A stretch of 64,000 nt of DNA from Chromobotia macracanthus (taxonomy: Eukaryota > Chordata > Actinopteri > Cypriniformes > Botiidae): positions 3,418,001 to 3,482,000 of the forward strand of contig JAZGTH010000087.1 in NCBI GenBank assembly GCA_036877525.1. Reading direction: 5' to 3'. A program made the position numbers and the translations under genes. The notes beneath the pieces are model-generated. The model had not been told where the DNA came from. It saw only the letters and a list, made by a program, of their open reading frames with translations, and ran no database searches. Below are positions 39,990 to 50,790 of this stretch, piece by piece. Every line of letters begins with the position of its first letter. Position 1 is the first letter of the stretch.

Positions 39990-41134
39990 TTGGACAGGTC
40001 CCCCATGACGTACAGTACGGGTACAGTGCTCTTCTTGTACCTACGAGTGATTATTTCAGTATACAGTGTGGTTTTACTGTATGCCAAAGGCCTCATAAAG
40101 TTCACCACATACAATCCAATACATCCATTGAACACAAGCAGAGCTAGTGGTTGTATTTCCATTCAGTATATCAAAACATATTTGTTTAGCACTGAGCTTC
40201 ATTTTATACACATATCATGAGTGGTTGAATGATGCTCATAAACCCAAATTACTGACTAATTTATAAATGTATCGGGTATAATAGCAATGGTTGATTGAAT
40301 GTAATGGTCTGATTAATAGAATGAAAGCATTTTATAACTTTTAGATTGTTTAAGTGACAGGGAATGTGTGTTGTGTTGAAGGTATAAACATCCTTTAAAC
40401 ATATATTAAAATGATGTATAATTGCAGTTTACATTTCACTGCATAAAAAGGGAAATGCATGTATAACCTGGTCAAGTCTTTGGTCTTAAACACATGTATT
40501 TATTCCTTCAACAGTCTTAAAACGTAAGTCGACTTAGCCATGCATGTATACAAAGTTGTTTTTTCCACTAGCTGCCATGTCTATAAGACCATTTACATTC
40601 ATGAACTGACATATGTCGTTTATTTATACAGGCATTTGCTCTGTCTGTTTCTGTTTGTTGTGCTCTCTGTGAAGTGTTCTTACCTGATGGCCCATTTAAG
40701 AAGCAGAACTAGTTTTAATGGCTTAGAAGTCGGTTCAAGACCAGTGGAACAGTCTGAATGCCAACATAAAAGAAAAGAAACTCCCTGTGCTGAGCCACAC
40801 ATTGGCAACAGTCATACAACCTCACTCGAGTACTTTGGTGCTGGCATGATTCCCGCCTCGAGGCCTCTCGAGCTATCATCCCACAGCCAAACATGACCAC
40901 AGAAACAGCAGTTTCTCCTAAAACTACTCAAGGAGAATGGCATCACTGTGATCTAGTAACAACGAGCTCACAACCCTGGCTTGAACCCAACCCACTGATG
41001 TAACGTACCCACAATTCAGCGCACCAGCCTGTGCAGTCAATTCACTTTCCTTTGGACCAAATTATTAAATGTGATTTTTGAGTAATTTGTGGTGATGTCA
41101 TTAAAAATATGAGTTTTACCTGCAGTCTGACATT
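39990..41134. other. Gene-free interval between the small ORF and the TTAA element
   Basis: Short open frames only. A tRNA-like B box (CTGGCTTGAACCCAACCC, about 40975-40992) may mark another degraded SINE head. Nothing else is supported. Confidence 0.5.
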
Positions 41135-41644
41135 TTAATGGTATAGTTCACCCAAAAAATAAAAACAGTATTTATTCACCCTCATGTTATTCTAAACCTT
41201 TATGATTGTCTTTCTTGTGGGAAACAAAAAATGAGAACAATGAGAAAAGACCTTCACAGAGGTCCTCTGAGAAACAGATTGAAATATCTGCTTCAATTGA
41301 AATATTGAAGTCATCATTTAGTGACAATCTTCCCATCCAACGAGCTGCTAACTGCTTCACTTGGTCCAATTTGTAGATTGGATCAATTTTACTAAAAGAC
41401 CAATCTTGAAGGAATGATTCATTCACTAATCCTGTTCAACTCACTGTCATGGACTACTATTACGGCCTTTTTAACCATTTTTAAAGCTTAAAGCACAGGG
41501 TCACCATAAACCGCTGTGAGAGCAAAAAGCTCTGTGAACAATCTTTAAAAATGTCCCACAGAAGGAATACCAGCATATGAGTTTAGAACAACATGAGGGT
41601 GTGAAATTGACAAAATGTTCATTTTTGGGTGAACTATCCCTTAA
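41135..41644. mobile_element. Non-autonomous inverted-repeat DNA element with TTAA ends (510 bp)
   Basis: The left end reads TTAATGGTATAGTTCACCC and the right end, reverse complemented, TTAAGGGATAGTTCACCC. The similarity continues inward for roughly 90 bp (both arms include CACCCTCATGTT-TTCTAAAC). The TTAA at both edges suggests a piggyBac-type target site. I recognise this AGGGATAGTTCACCCAAAAA sequence as an abundant cyprinid repeat. It has no transposase gene and lies about 0.35 kb past the plpp3 poly(A) site. Confidence 0.85.
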
Positions 41645-42002
41645 AGGTTGAGAAGATGTTTACAGTGGAGAATATGACCACCGTTAGAGAAGCCAACATT
41701 TAAAAACAATGATCACAGTGACAGTGGGAGCCAGAATATGAACTCATAGGCCTGCTTCTAGAAAAACAACACCCATGATTGGAACACTTGGACAGTATTA
41801 AACATGAATTATTCCAAGATTTCTTTTCTGCATCTTTCCCTTTTATATTTAGCACTAAAATCATATATGTGAAATGGATCATATATGTAAATGTTCTTTT
41901 TGAAACTTTTAAAACAATAGCACACTGACAGCAATACTGTATAATAAACCATAACACACAAGCATTAGGAAACCAGACCTTTCTGTTTGTTTATAATGAG
42001 CT

Positions 42003-42008
42003 TTTATT
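42003..42008 (-). promoter_or_regulatory. plpp3: Distal polyadenylation signal of plpp3 (AATAAA)
   Basis: On the minus strand AATAAA is followed within about 20-50 nt by a GU-rich element (GGTCTGGTTTCC, then TGCTTGTGTGTTATGG). This is the expected layout of a strong cleavage site near 41975-41985. Another AATAAA at 42132-42137 lacks such a clear downstream element. Confidence 0.6.
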
Positions 42009-43092
42009 TAAAGCACATGTATTAGAGCTAAGTACATTGAGCAGAAAACAAAAAACATTTGCTATTATTTCTTTTGTACAAAATGAGACAATACAAAAAT
42101 ACTAAGTGAATCTTGATACAATAGTATGTGTTTTATTCAACGCTTATTAAAAACTTACTATCACAAATCTACAATATTTTAGTTACCTAAATACAAATCT
42201 GTCAATCAATGCTCATTAAAGCAGCACTTTGTAAATAACACAGGTCATGACACATTGCTTTTTTAGATTCATAGTGGATATATCTAAAAACGTTCAGAAA
42301 TAATATTTTACATAGTTAATTTTAGTGATCTATACATTATTTATATATTTCTGAGAGGAATAAAACTGGTTGTTGAAATGATAGGACGGACTATACAATA
42401 GGAGGGATGTGCAATACATTTGGAGTTTAGTTGTGTTGTATGGATGTGTTCTTTGTAATATTCAGGCAGTACTGTACAGCTGTTAGTGGGAACAGTAGAC
42501 ATTATCAATACAGGAACATAAAGGCTAAGAATAGGCATTTAGAAAAAGTCCACAGTTTTCTTAAGTTCAATACTTCTTCACATGGACACGGTCCATTAGT
42601 ATTATGCACCTGGACCAAGTATGGAACAGCGACACAAACACAAACTTGAACAGACATACACAAACACACGCTCAAACATGGGACAAAACATCTGTGGGGG
42701 ACCCCACATCCCATACCCCACTAAATAGCGCTGGGGTTCGGGGCAGCTTGACTCATGCCAGAATAGGCAGAGGGCACAGGTGGCATTATGGGTAAACACA
42801 CACAACTTGTGTTGAGTGATTATTCAGTTGGAAGGGAAAGAGATCGTACCAGCCAGCGGAAGACGCTCATTCCCAATTCCATGAATTAAACAAAAAATGT
42901 GCCAGTGAAGTAATTGGGAGTCAACCCCAGTGACTGTGGTGACCTTGTGCCATTCTCCTCAATGTCAGACCCCGCCCCCTGCTTTAGCACTGACCAATCA
43001 GAAGACAGTGAGGTAGCACGGCTCAGCCATGCCTCCAGAATTCAGGTGGGGAGTGGTGGTGGCCATCGTAAAATTACTCTCTAAAATAAAAA

Positions 43093-43098
43093 TTTATT
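43093..43098 (-). promoter_or_regulatory. plpp3: Possible proximal polyadenylation signal of plpp3
   Basis: AATAAA on the minus strand about 0.93 kb after the stop codon could give a short 3' UTR isoform. The downstream sequence is AT-rich with only weak GU content, so use is uncertain. Confidence 0.3.
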
Positions 43099-44023
43099 TT
43101 AAATCAGTCTCCTGCTAACCCACCCACCCCTAAACCTTGGGTTGGAATTTGGAATTTGGCCACTGTGTGGGAAGCTAAGATCAGCTCTGATAGGTCTTGT
43201 ACTTAAAAGTCTTTAGGGGTTTATCTGGTGTTATTCTGCAACCCTATTGGTAATAGGGATGCATAACACCATAGTATAGGTGTTACCATTTCCATTTCGT
43301 CCAATTACCATTTCGTCTACAAACCTTTATCAAGCTTCCTTAAGCTCCACTTCTTAGACAGTGGTGACATTTAGCAATGAACTTGGATATAGTGCTATAA
43401 GTTATTCTTGTTTATATTGTTAATATATCTGTGCTAATTACATTGCAGGTAACCAGAATCATTCCTATTAATAAGGAATTTGTTGTCCTATATTGTTAAA
43501 AGGCCACAGAGACGAGGAAAACAGGACCAAAAAGAGAGCAGTCTTGGTCACATGACCAGCCTTACATTTACTCTCTCCTTCCATTTGTTGTTATTCATTT
43601 AGGCATTTTTTTTTTACATTTTAATTTTCCATTACTCTGTCGCCCCAGGTTCTATCAACGGGGTTGTTTTGTCAGAGCGTAAAAGGCCCCAAAAAATTCA
43701 TTTTCTGCAACAAACCCTTTCTGATCCCCAATGCTGTAAAATTGTAGCTCTTTTTGTTTTGTTTAGTTTTTTTGCTTAGTTTTGCGTGTCTGTTTTGCTG
43801 TTGCTTTTCATTGGGCTTAAGGATTATGAGGTCATAACAAGGTCATAATTATTCAGTCATTAGGATTGTCTCTGTTCCTACATTCTACTGTCAGATGAGA
43901 GAGAGAAGGTATCAGCTAAGCTGCTGCTTCTCTGTCACAGGTGGCTGTTCTGATTCTTCAGGGAATGGGGTGGGAGGTGTGAGGGAGGGTGAGATAACAA
44001 ATGGATCCTCCCGTTTCCTCCCC

Positions 44024-44152
44024 CTACACCATGTTATGATGGTTGTTCCTCTCTATGATGTCAGAAGAGGGGAGGAGCTCTTTCTTGATTGGTGAGGGTG
44101 GTGGAGTGGCAGTTTTGGCTTTGGGTTTGAAGAGGTCTGATACATAGAAAAT
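44024..44152 (-). CDS. plpp3: plpp3 exon 6: terminal coding exon with stop
   Basis: This gives 42 codons plus TAG at 44024-44026, after acceptor CTTTCTCCTCTTCCAG. IFYVSDLFK finishes TM6, followed by a short cytoplasmic tail rich in Pro, Lys and Ser (PKAKTATPPPSPIKKE) and the terminus DIIERNNHHNMV. Mammalian PLPP3 ends in nearly the same way, whereas PLPP1 and PLPP2 tails are different, so this exon fixes the paralogue. The open frame continues upstream of 44152 only because the intron happens to be open. Confidence 0.97.
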   Translation of the reverse strand: MFYVSDLFKPKAKTATPPPSPIKKELLPSSDIIERNNHHNMV

Positions 44153-45748
44153 CTGGAAGAGGAGAAAGAACAAGAGCGTTAGATGATTCCTTTTAAAACC
44201 AAAATCTAAAAAACCCAGGCCACAAATAAGTAACATGACCACTGAAATGTCAGACAACATTATTAAGCTGATAAATGGAAAAGCTGTTGCAGTCAGATTG
44301 TATCACAGGTCATATATTAATAAGAGAAGTCAGCTTTCATCACATCCCTTTTAAAAACAGTAAGTCAGTAGTAAAGATACAGAGGAAGCACTTTAATTCA
44401 TTAGTTTTTTAGCTTTTGTCTATTGTAAGGGCATGAGGTCAGTTTTAATGGCATCATATGGCGTGGGAAGAACTATGTGGCAACCCTCTCTTCACGTTCT
44501 AATGACATCATTGGCAAAACAGGAAATCAGGGAGGGGAAGACAGGAAGTGCGCCCATGGCATCAGGTTAGGCTTCTACCCAGGATTTGCAAATAGCCGAA
44601 TATATAAATCTGAGTCATACACCTTTTATATCCGTGTATGTAAGCACACAGAGATTTACATACAGAGCTAAAAAGCTCTTTTCTATTTAGTTATATGAGT
44701 GTGAGGCGTAAGCAAGGTGGAAGTTATCAGCTAGTCAAAGTATATTATAAGAACACTTTAAAATGGCTTAAAATGGCATTGAAATGTTGTTATTTACAGG
44801 AACCATTATTAGATTCAAAACCTTTAAAGTAAAAAGTAAAAAAAAACACTTATAACCAAGGCATGTTTTCCACATACTTTTTTTAAAATAGGGTTATAAA
44901 AACAAAGAGACTACTAAGTGAATTAGTATATTTTTTTTTATTAATTTACAGTTTGAACTGAATCTTTAAATTCACAATGAATCTTTTTATATTGCCAGCA
45001 AAATGTATATACACTAAATATTTAATACCTCGCCCAGCCCTACTTTCAATAAGTTCTTAAGTGTCTGTGTGGAGAGAGATAGAAAAGTGAACTGCCATTG
45101 GGTAATCCGTTGGTTTCTGGAAATATCTGACCTGCAGCTGTTTCTTGAATATCTCTTTAGTCAAAGAAGTTCTGCTCAAATACAAAGAGAGCTTTATCCA
45201 AAAGCTACAGCAGATGAGTTCACCCAATAGGGCCCCAAATGAAGATCTTCTGCCCATGTGAGTGGAAGTACACCAGTAAAGATCATGACATTTCCAGAGT
45301 GACCTTTAAGCTATGACATCAGGAAACTGAATTAAGAACCATTCAAACTCATGCTTGCTTGCAATTATAAAGACTTATATAAGTCTATATTTCCAAATGA
45401 GTCTTTGAATGTGGGGTCAAGAACTTCCAGTGTATAGCTTGCAAAACATCTGTGTAAACAGGAATTTTTGGGAATGTAACTATCACATTATCACATGTGG
45501 CATCAGGCCGGCTGTATACAGCTCTACTGTCCAATAACTCAAGAGATGACCTTTCTCACAACAGGCTGCTTGATGCACTATAACCTTTGACCTTTAATCA
45601 CAGGCTGCTAATGAACCCATGTCATGGGGTGAGTGCTTCCTGTGTCGTCGCCCTACGTCTGAAAGCGCTCTTCTACAGCGAACTTTATCTATTGTGTCTA
45701 AATGCTCAGTCAGCACCAGGAAGCTGCTTTACATGTTTGTCTAAGCCC

Positions 45749-45780
45749 GTGCGTGTGTGTTTGTGTGTGTGTGTGTGTGT
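45749..45780. repeat. (GT)n microsatellite in plpp3 intron 5
   Basis: Imperfect GT run with one GC and one TTT interruption, 30 bp before the inverted-repeat element at 45811. Confidence 0.9.
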
Positions 45781-45810
45781 TGACCTTATTGACGTTCTGC
45801 TAACAGTATG

Positions 45811-46084
45811 TAAAGCTGCAATCCGTAACTGTTTTGGTTAAAAATAAACAAAAATTTATTTTTGCAAATACATAACAAATTAGATTGTATCAATCTCCTT
45901 ACCCTGATTCGCAACGGTAAGTTTATAATAATGATTTTAATAATTAATTAATTAATAATTTTAGGTGTCGAGTCGGATTTCACAGAAAATGTCTGTATGA
46001 CGACATATTTAAGTGAAAGTACATAAAGTAACCTGCAATTTTATGAGATGTCGATAGAGGCCAAAGTTAAAGATTGCAGCTTTA
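45811..46084. mobile_element. Inverted-repeat DNA element in plpp3 intron 5 (274 bp)
   Basis: The left end TAAAGCTGCAATCCGTAACT and the reverse-complemented right end TAAAGCTGCAATCTTTAACT agree at 18 of 20 bases. The interior has GATTCGCAACGGTAAG and GAGTCGGATTT, familiar from a common cyprinid miniature element. No coding capacity. Confidence 0.85.
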
Positions 46085-46089
46085 ATGGT

Positions 46090-46395
46090 CTGTAGTATGT
46101 CCCGTGGACTCAAAGGGGGTATATTCTTATAATTTTTCCCATTAAAATGTTATTAAAGGGTTCTTGCATGATCATTTCCCACCATTCGCTGACCATTGTA
46201 AATGACAACAAAACACAACAAAAATTGCTGCTGGTTTTTGCCTTTGTATCTTTAAGATATTTATATGTAAATGACCTGTATATGATTGGCCACATGACTT
46301 ATTTCTACAGTTTAGTTTTATTAAATAATCTGATAGACTGGGGAGAGATTAATAGACTGGGGAGAGACAAACCCTATTTTTAAAGTTCCCTTTAA
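46090..46395 (+). repeat. Probable dispersed cyprinid repeat in plpp3 intron 5
   Basis: The interval runs from AAAGGGGGTATATTC to TTTAAAGTTCCCTTTAAAG. The contents (for example ATTGGCCACATGACTTAT) resemble dispersed elements. It contains an internal duplication of TAGACTGGGGAGAGA. The boundaries are uncertain. Confidence 0.4.
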
Positions 46396-48949
46396 AGTGC
46401 AAGTTTAATTATGTGAAAACACCCAGACTATTCTACTATTCTAGTCTCCTCTATATACTTCTGTATTACGATAGGTTGATATCATCTACATGGCAAAGTA
46501 ACTGCACCACCCCAGCAACTCCTCCCCCTCCCAACACGCACACTTAATCAGACAGGAGATGACAGCAATAATTTGTCATCATCCATCCATTGTGCCAGAG
46601 TGTCAATAGATGATTACAACATAATAGGCTGCTTATTTTGGATTCCACAACTGGGAGGGGTAGCAGTTCTATCCAAGCGTTTCTTAAATGAACTTCACTG
46701 AACTTCAGTTGTATTTTACTGATGGCTTTACGATCATTGGACACAACTGAACTGTTAATAGGTTCATACATAAGATACATCGGGTGTATGCATGTGTGTG
46801 TGGTCTGAGTGTGCCCAATCCTCAATGTGCCAAACACAGCACAGGATTATGTGAGGGAGTGTGTTTTGCTTATGTTATCCGCGTGTCTTAAATTGTAGCT
46901 TTAGGCGTTGTGCCACATCTGCATAATAATCATGGAGACCAAGTTGAATTTTGGCTGCTGCGTAACATTAGTAAAGTTTAATAACACTGTTAAAATTTCC
47001 TTTCTTCTTAAACACAAAAACACTATTTTTGGTTTCAGGCTGCCTCCATTACCATGGCGACATGCAGAGAGCTCTGGCAGCCAATGGAAAAAGAGGGTCT
47101 AGCCAATGCTTGACATATGGGAAGAAGTGATAGGATATCAAGACAACCATCTTGCCACCCAAGCCAGACCAGAAGCACTTTGCTATGGGCCGTTATTGCA
47201 GAAGGAACTGGGGCCCGGAACACTGAACATGACCCTGTGTGCTCCTGAGGAATGCTGGGATACTGTTGGCTAGGACCTGTTATGGAAAAGGCCGTTTCCA
47301 GCTGTTTCCACCCTAGTCTGATGGTACTTCTGCAGGAAACACCTCTGCAACAATGCTGTAACCAGCAGCCGATTTCTAACATGCTCTTCATCCATGTCAG
47401 CTGCTTGGAAAGCGGGCAGTGTTTGATTATGTGAACAAACATCTCATGTCAGTCTCTAGCAGGAAGTACTGTAGCAGCAGTCAAGGGTCAACCAAACAAA
47501 GAGGAAAGAAAAAACTTGAGAACTTCTGTTGAAGTTGAATCTCATGGGTTCTTCCGGTTCTGTATCAGGTATTTCAACACATTGCAGGTTGCTTGACTTT
47601 AGCGATCGAAGTTGGATACTGAATCTGAAGTCCTGATATAAACCAGACCTGTGTATACGATCACAGAGTTCAGGAGCCTCATTTCTGAGGATGAATGAAA
47701 CTGATGGCCTCGCTGAGATCCCCACAGTTTCTAGTTTCCCTCATGTGATACATAGGAGTACTGACATTAATTGCTGTTCTGAGATCAGCTCTCTATGGAC
47801 ATCAGAGCTGAACAGCAGCATTCAAGCTGATGTTCTTTAATATGGAACATGCAGTAATCAGCTTTTGCAAAACGGCCAAAATAAGACCTGTAACTTTCCA
47901 CGTCTCTTAAAAATCAGCCAGTTGGAGCCCAACCCGGAGCGCTTACAATCTTGAAACGTCCTTAAACACAACCCCTTCAGGCAGTAATCAGCACCTAAAG
48001 CCAAGCTTAAAAGAAATGCTGCTTCTCTAGAATATGAATTTCCGGAGACAGCTTGCTGAGAGACGCGAAGGAGCACTGAAGCCCACGGTACAAGCCCAAT
48101 ATGTGATGTATGGGGACATAACTTTGGCATCTCACCATGTGTTAGTTTCTTCTGAAGCTATATACCTTACATTACCTCTGTAGGCTCCATGTGAGCTTTG
48201 GATATTAGAGACACTCTAATTGGGCCTGTAAAGCGTTCGCAGATGTGCGTGTTACAAGGGAAGAGAAACGATTCCAAATGTAGGCTCGTTAAAAACAAGT
48301 ACATGTGCGCTTTGATAGGATCTCATTTATGATCTTTTGTACTGAACTTATCTGCTATTTACTAGTTTTTCATACAGGAGAGAAACTTCTCAGGGTTTCA
48401 AAGACTTGAACCTACACAGAGAGGTCGAGACAATCAAGAACAGTGGAAAAATAACAGGTATATTTTAAACAAAGTAAGATAAAATCACTATAGGTGTTGT
48501 GCTTAATGAGGTCATAAAAGGTTTGGCCCATTCACAAACTACTAAATGCAGTAAGTTTAAGCAAGAGTGAATTGAAAGCTGATCCATGTTAGTTCTTAAA
48601 ATAACACTGTTGGTTCTACAGTTTTAAGACTGAGATTAAATGTTATGGAGATTCACAATACGAGTGGAGAAAGATGTTTGGCCAACATCTGTGCTCCATC
48701 AAAAGCGTGGCTCTGTCACAACCAATTAGATTGAAAAAAGACATTCCTAGCTCAGATCACATTCGGGCATTCTGGGAATTGTAGTGTATGACATATAGGA
48801 CACAACATCTCAGTCCCAAAGCTAACAATCTCCACTTCAGATAAAGGGCTAAGATGTAGTGACCTTAGGGGAAAGGGGGGGCTTCTCTTGTTTACCATTC
48901 TTGTCTCCTCCTTTTTTATTTAAATGAAAAAATACTTTCATCTTATACC

Positions 48950-49055
48950 GTTTATCCTGTCACTAACTTCAGATCTACACCTACTTGTAAATGTAGCTTT
49001 GTAAACTAGAATTTGGGTCAACCATCTGCTAAATGAATAAATGTAAAGGATTACA
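48950..49055 (+). mobile_element. SINE 3' tail fragment in plpp3 intron 5
   Basis: ACCATCTGCTAAATGAATAA followed by ATGTAAAGG is the typical end of the fish SINE tail. The upstream part is too diverged to recognise. Confidence 0.5.
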
Positions 49056-49761
49056 TGGTTATTTCTCCTAAAAGCACCTTCTCTCTCTCGCTCTTTCTAT
49101 TTTTAGGCCACTAAAACAGACATGATCCAACTTACTGAAGCTTTGCTTACTACAGGGAAAATCTGGCACCAACTAAAATGACATGTGCCTCAATTATGAA
49201 GTGTAAAATTCCCCCACAAACCTCCACCTTCACTTTTCATTTGAGAGTGGGTAATGGTGCAATTCAGACAATATGCTCTTCATTATCAAGAAAAATATTC
49301 GCTTCACTCTGGTGGATAATTTTGTGGATATGGGTGAAAATGAGAAAGGGTGGAGTCTGCCTTCACTTCATTCCACATAAATCCTGTTTCTAATGGTTCT
49401 ATTGGGAAAGTTTTCTGACAAATCTGGCTCAACATAGTACTGGAATATCTCAAAACCATACAGATAGTCAAAGAAAACGATTTTATTTTTATTTCAAAGT
49501 AAACATTTTGCAATACCAGACAGCAGAAAATGGCAAAATATACGGCTTGTTATTTCATGTTTGAACAGATATGCTTACCTCACACCATGGTACAGCAATA
49601 AAAATGATTTAAGATGAATCAATAATACTTCCCATAGCGTTATGTTACATTTATGCAGATTCTATGAACAGATTCTATGATTAGATGAGATTGTTTAAAA
49701 ATTACAGGTAAATTTTATTTAAGAAGCTCTAATAAATGAATGAAAAGAGAGGTATACTCAC

Positions 49762-49938
49762 TATGCAGTAGGCCACAAGGGCTCCTTGTGCAAAGCCAGC
49801 CAAGACATCAGTGGGGTGGTGCTTGTGATCCGAGACGCGTGACAGGCCAGTGTAGAAAGCCATCATCAGCAATGTAAACTGGAGGAGGGGCCTCAGCAGA
49901 CGAGCTCCTCGCCATGTGAACCGAGATTGCAGGTAGAA
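49762..49938 (-). CDS. plpp3: plpp3 exon 5: catalytic motif C3, TM5-TM6
   Basis: This 177-bp exon (59 codons, phase 0 at both ends) has acceptor CTTGTCCTGTAG and donor GTGAGTATAC. It reads FYLQSRFTWRGARLLRPLLQ, then TM5 (FTLLMMAFYTGL), motif C3 SRVSDHKHH (the S-R-x5-H signature that supplies the nucleophilic histidine), and DVLAGFAQGALVAYCI entering TM6. All catalytic positions expected for an active LPP are present. It is almost unchanged from the mammalian sequence I recall, including HHPTD where mammals have HHPSD. It joins exon 6 without a split codon. Confidence 0.97.
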
Positions 49939-50509
49939 CTACAGGACAAGAGAAGACGTTTGAACAAAGGAAATATTTTTACATCTCTGAGACATTGTAT
50001 GTATCACTCAAAGCCAAAACATCCAGTAAGTGCAAACTATGTAACAGCAAGGAGTGTCATCTAACAGAAGACGAGACCTCACTAATTTAAAAGTTTCTGT
50101 GGGGATCTCACAAAGCCTGTCAAGCAAATGCCATATTTCACCCCAAATACGAAGAGAAGAAATTACAAAAAAACTGCATAAAGAATGTGTTTAATGTGTG
50201 CTTAATTGTCATGAAAGTGATGTTACAAACACAAAATCTTCCTATAATAGATTTTTTAAAACAAAATATAATTTGTGGCTTTTACATTTTTATAATATAC
50301 TTTTGATTTTGGAGTAAAAAAGTAACTGGGACACCTTTTATGAGATTCACCCCATTGATAAATATTAGCTCAAGCCAAATATTAACACATAACACATGCA
50401 CTTACTGTACATACAACCACAACTGTTCAAATTAACATCAATGCCAAAAGCAACAACTTCTCTATTTTCTTTCTGAGTTCTCAGGAGATGCCTCTCTTTC
50501 CCCTCTAGT

Positions 50510-50790
50510 CTCTCAGGGTGTTCTCACATTTGGCATGATTTCCCTGTACCACGCCCGAGTGCAATTGTTCCTGGTCACCAAGGTGAAAATCAGACCCGTT
50601 TTAAACCTAAATATACTTGAATTAATTAAATATATATATATACAAAAAATCCTATCCAAATAGTAATGGAAATTGTTAGTTGTTGTAATGGTGAGTAGCT
50701 GTTCTGTGCTCTGGCATGGTTAACAATCACCCTACATGTGAACTGCACCAATTGAACCATGCTTCGGTGAGTTCACCCTGGTCAAACAAA
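50510..50790. repeat. Possible inverted-repeat element in plpp3 intron 4
   Basis: GTTCTCACATTTGGCATG with CACGCCCGAGTGCAATTG on the left, and CAATTGAACCATGC with GAGTTCACCCTGG on the right, look like opposite arms of a degraded element around a TA-rich centre. Confidence 0.35.

Larger units (their letters stand above)
41980..44023 (-). other. plpp3: plpp3 3' UTR
   Basis: This runs from the stop codon to the inferred distal cleavage site, about 2 kb, similar to the long 3' UTR of mammalian PLPP3. It includes poly-U and AU-rich runs and a GC-richer stretch around 42900-43060. No coding frame on either strand is convincing. The left boundary is an estimate from the poly(A) signal at 42003-42008 and the GU-rich sequence beyond it. 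RNA data would be needed to confirm it. Confidence 0.65.
44153..49761 (-). other. plpp3: Intron 5 of plpp3
   Basis: About 5.6 kb. It holds a TG microsatellite (45749-45780), a 274-bp inverted-repeat element (45811-46084), an adjacent dispersed repeat (46090-46395), a GC-richer repeat-free block (about 47030-48170) and a SINE tail (48950-49055). In humans the same-numbered intron carries a coronary-disease-associated, flow-responsive endothelial enhancer. Whether a counterpart exists here cannot be told by eye. Confidence 0.7.

Noticed and set aside
47035..47442. 135-codon minus-strand open frame inside plpp3 intron 5
   Set aside because: Same strand as plpp3 but not flanked by splice sites that keep the plpp3 frame. 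Exons 5 and 6 already join perfectly and match the family without it.
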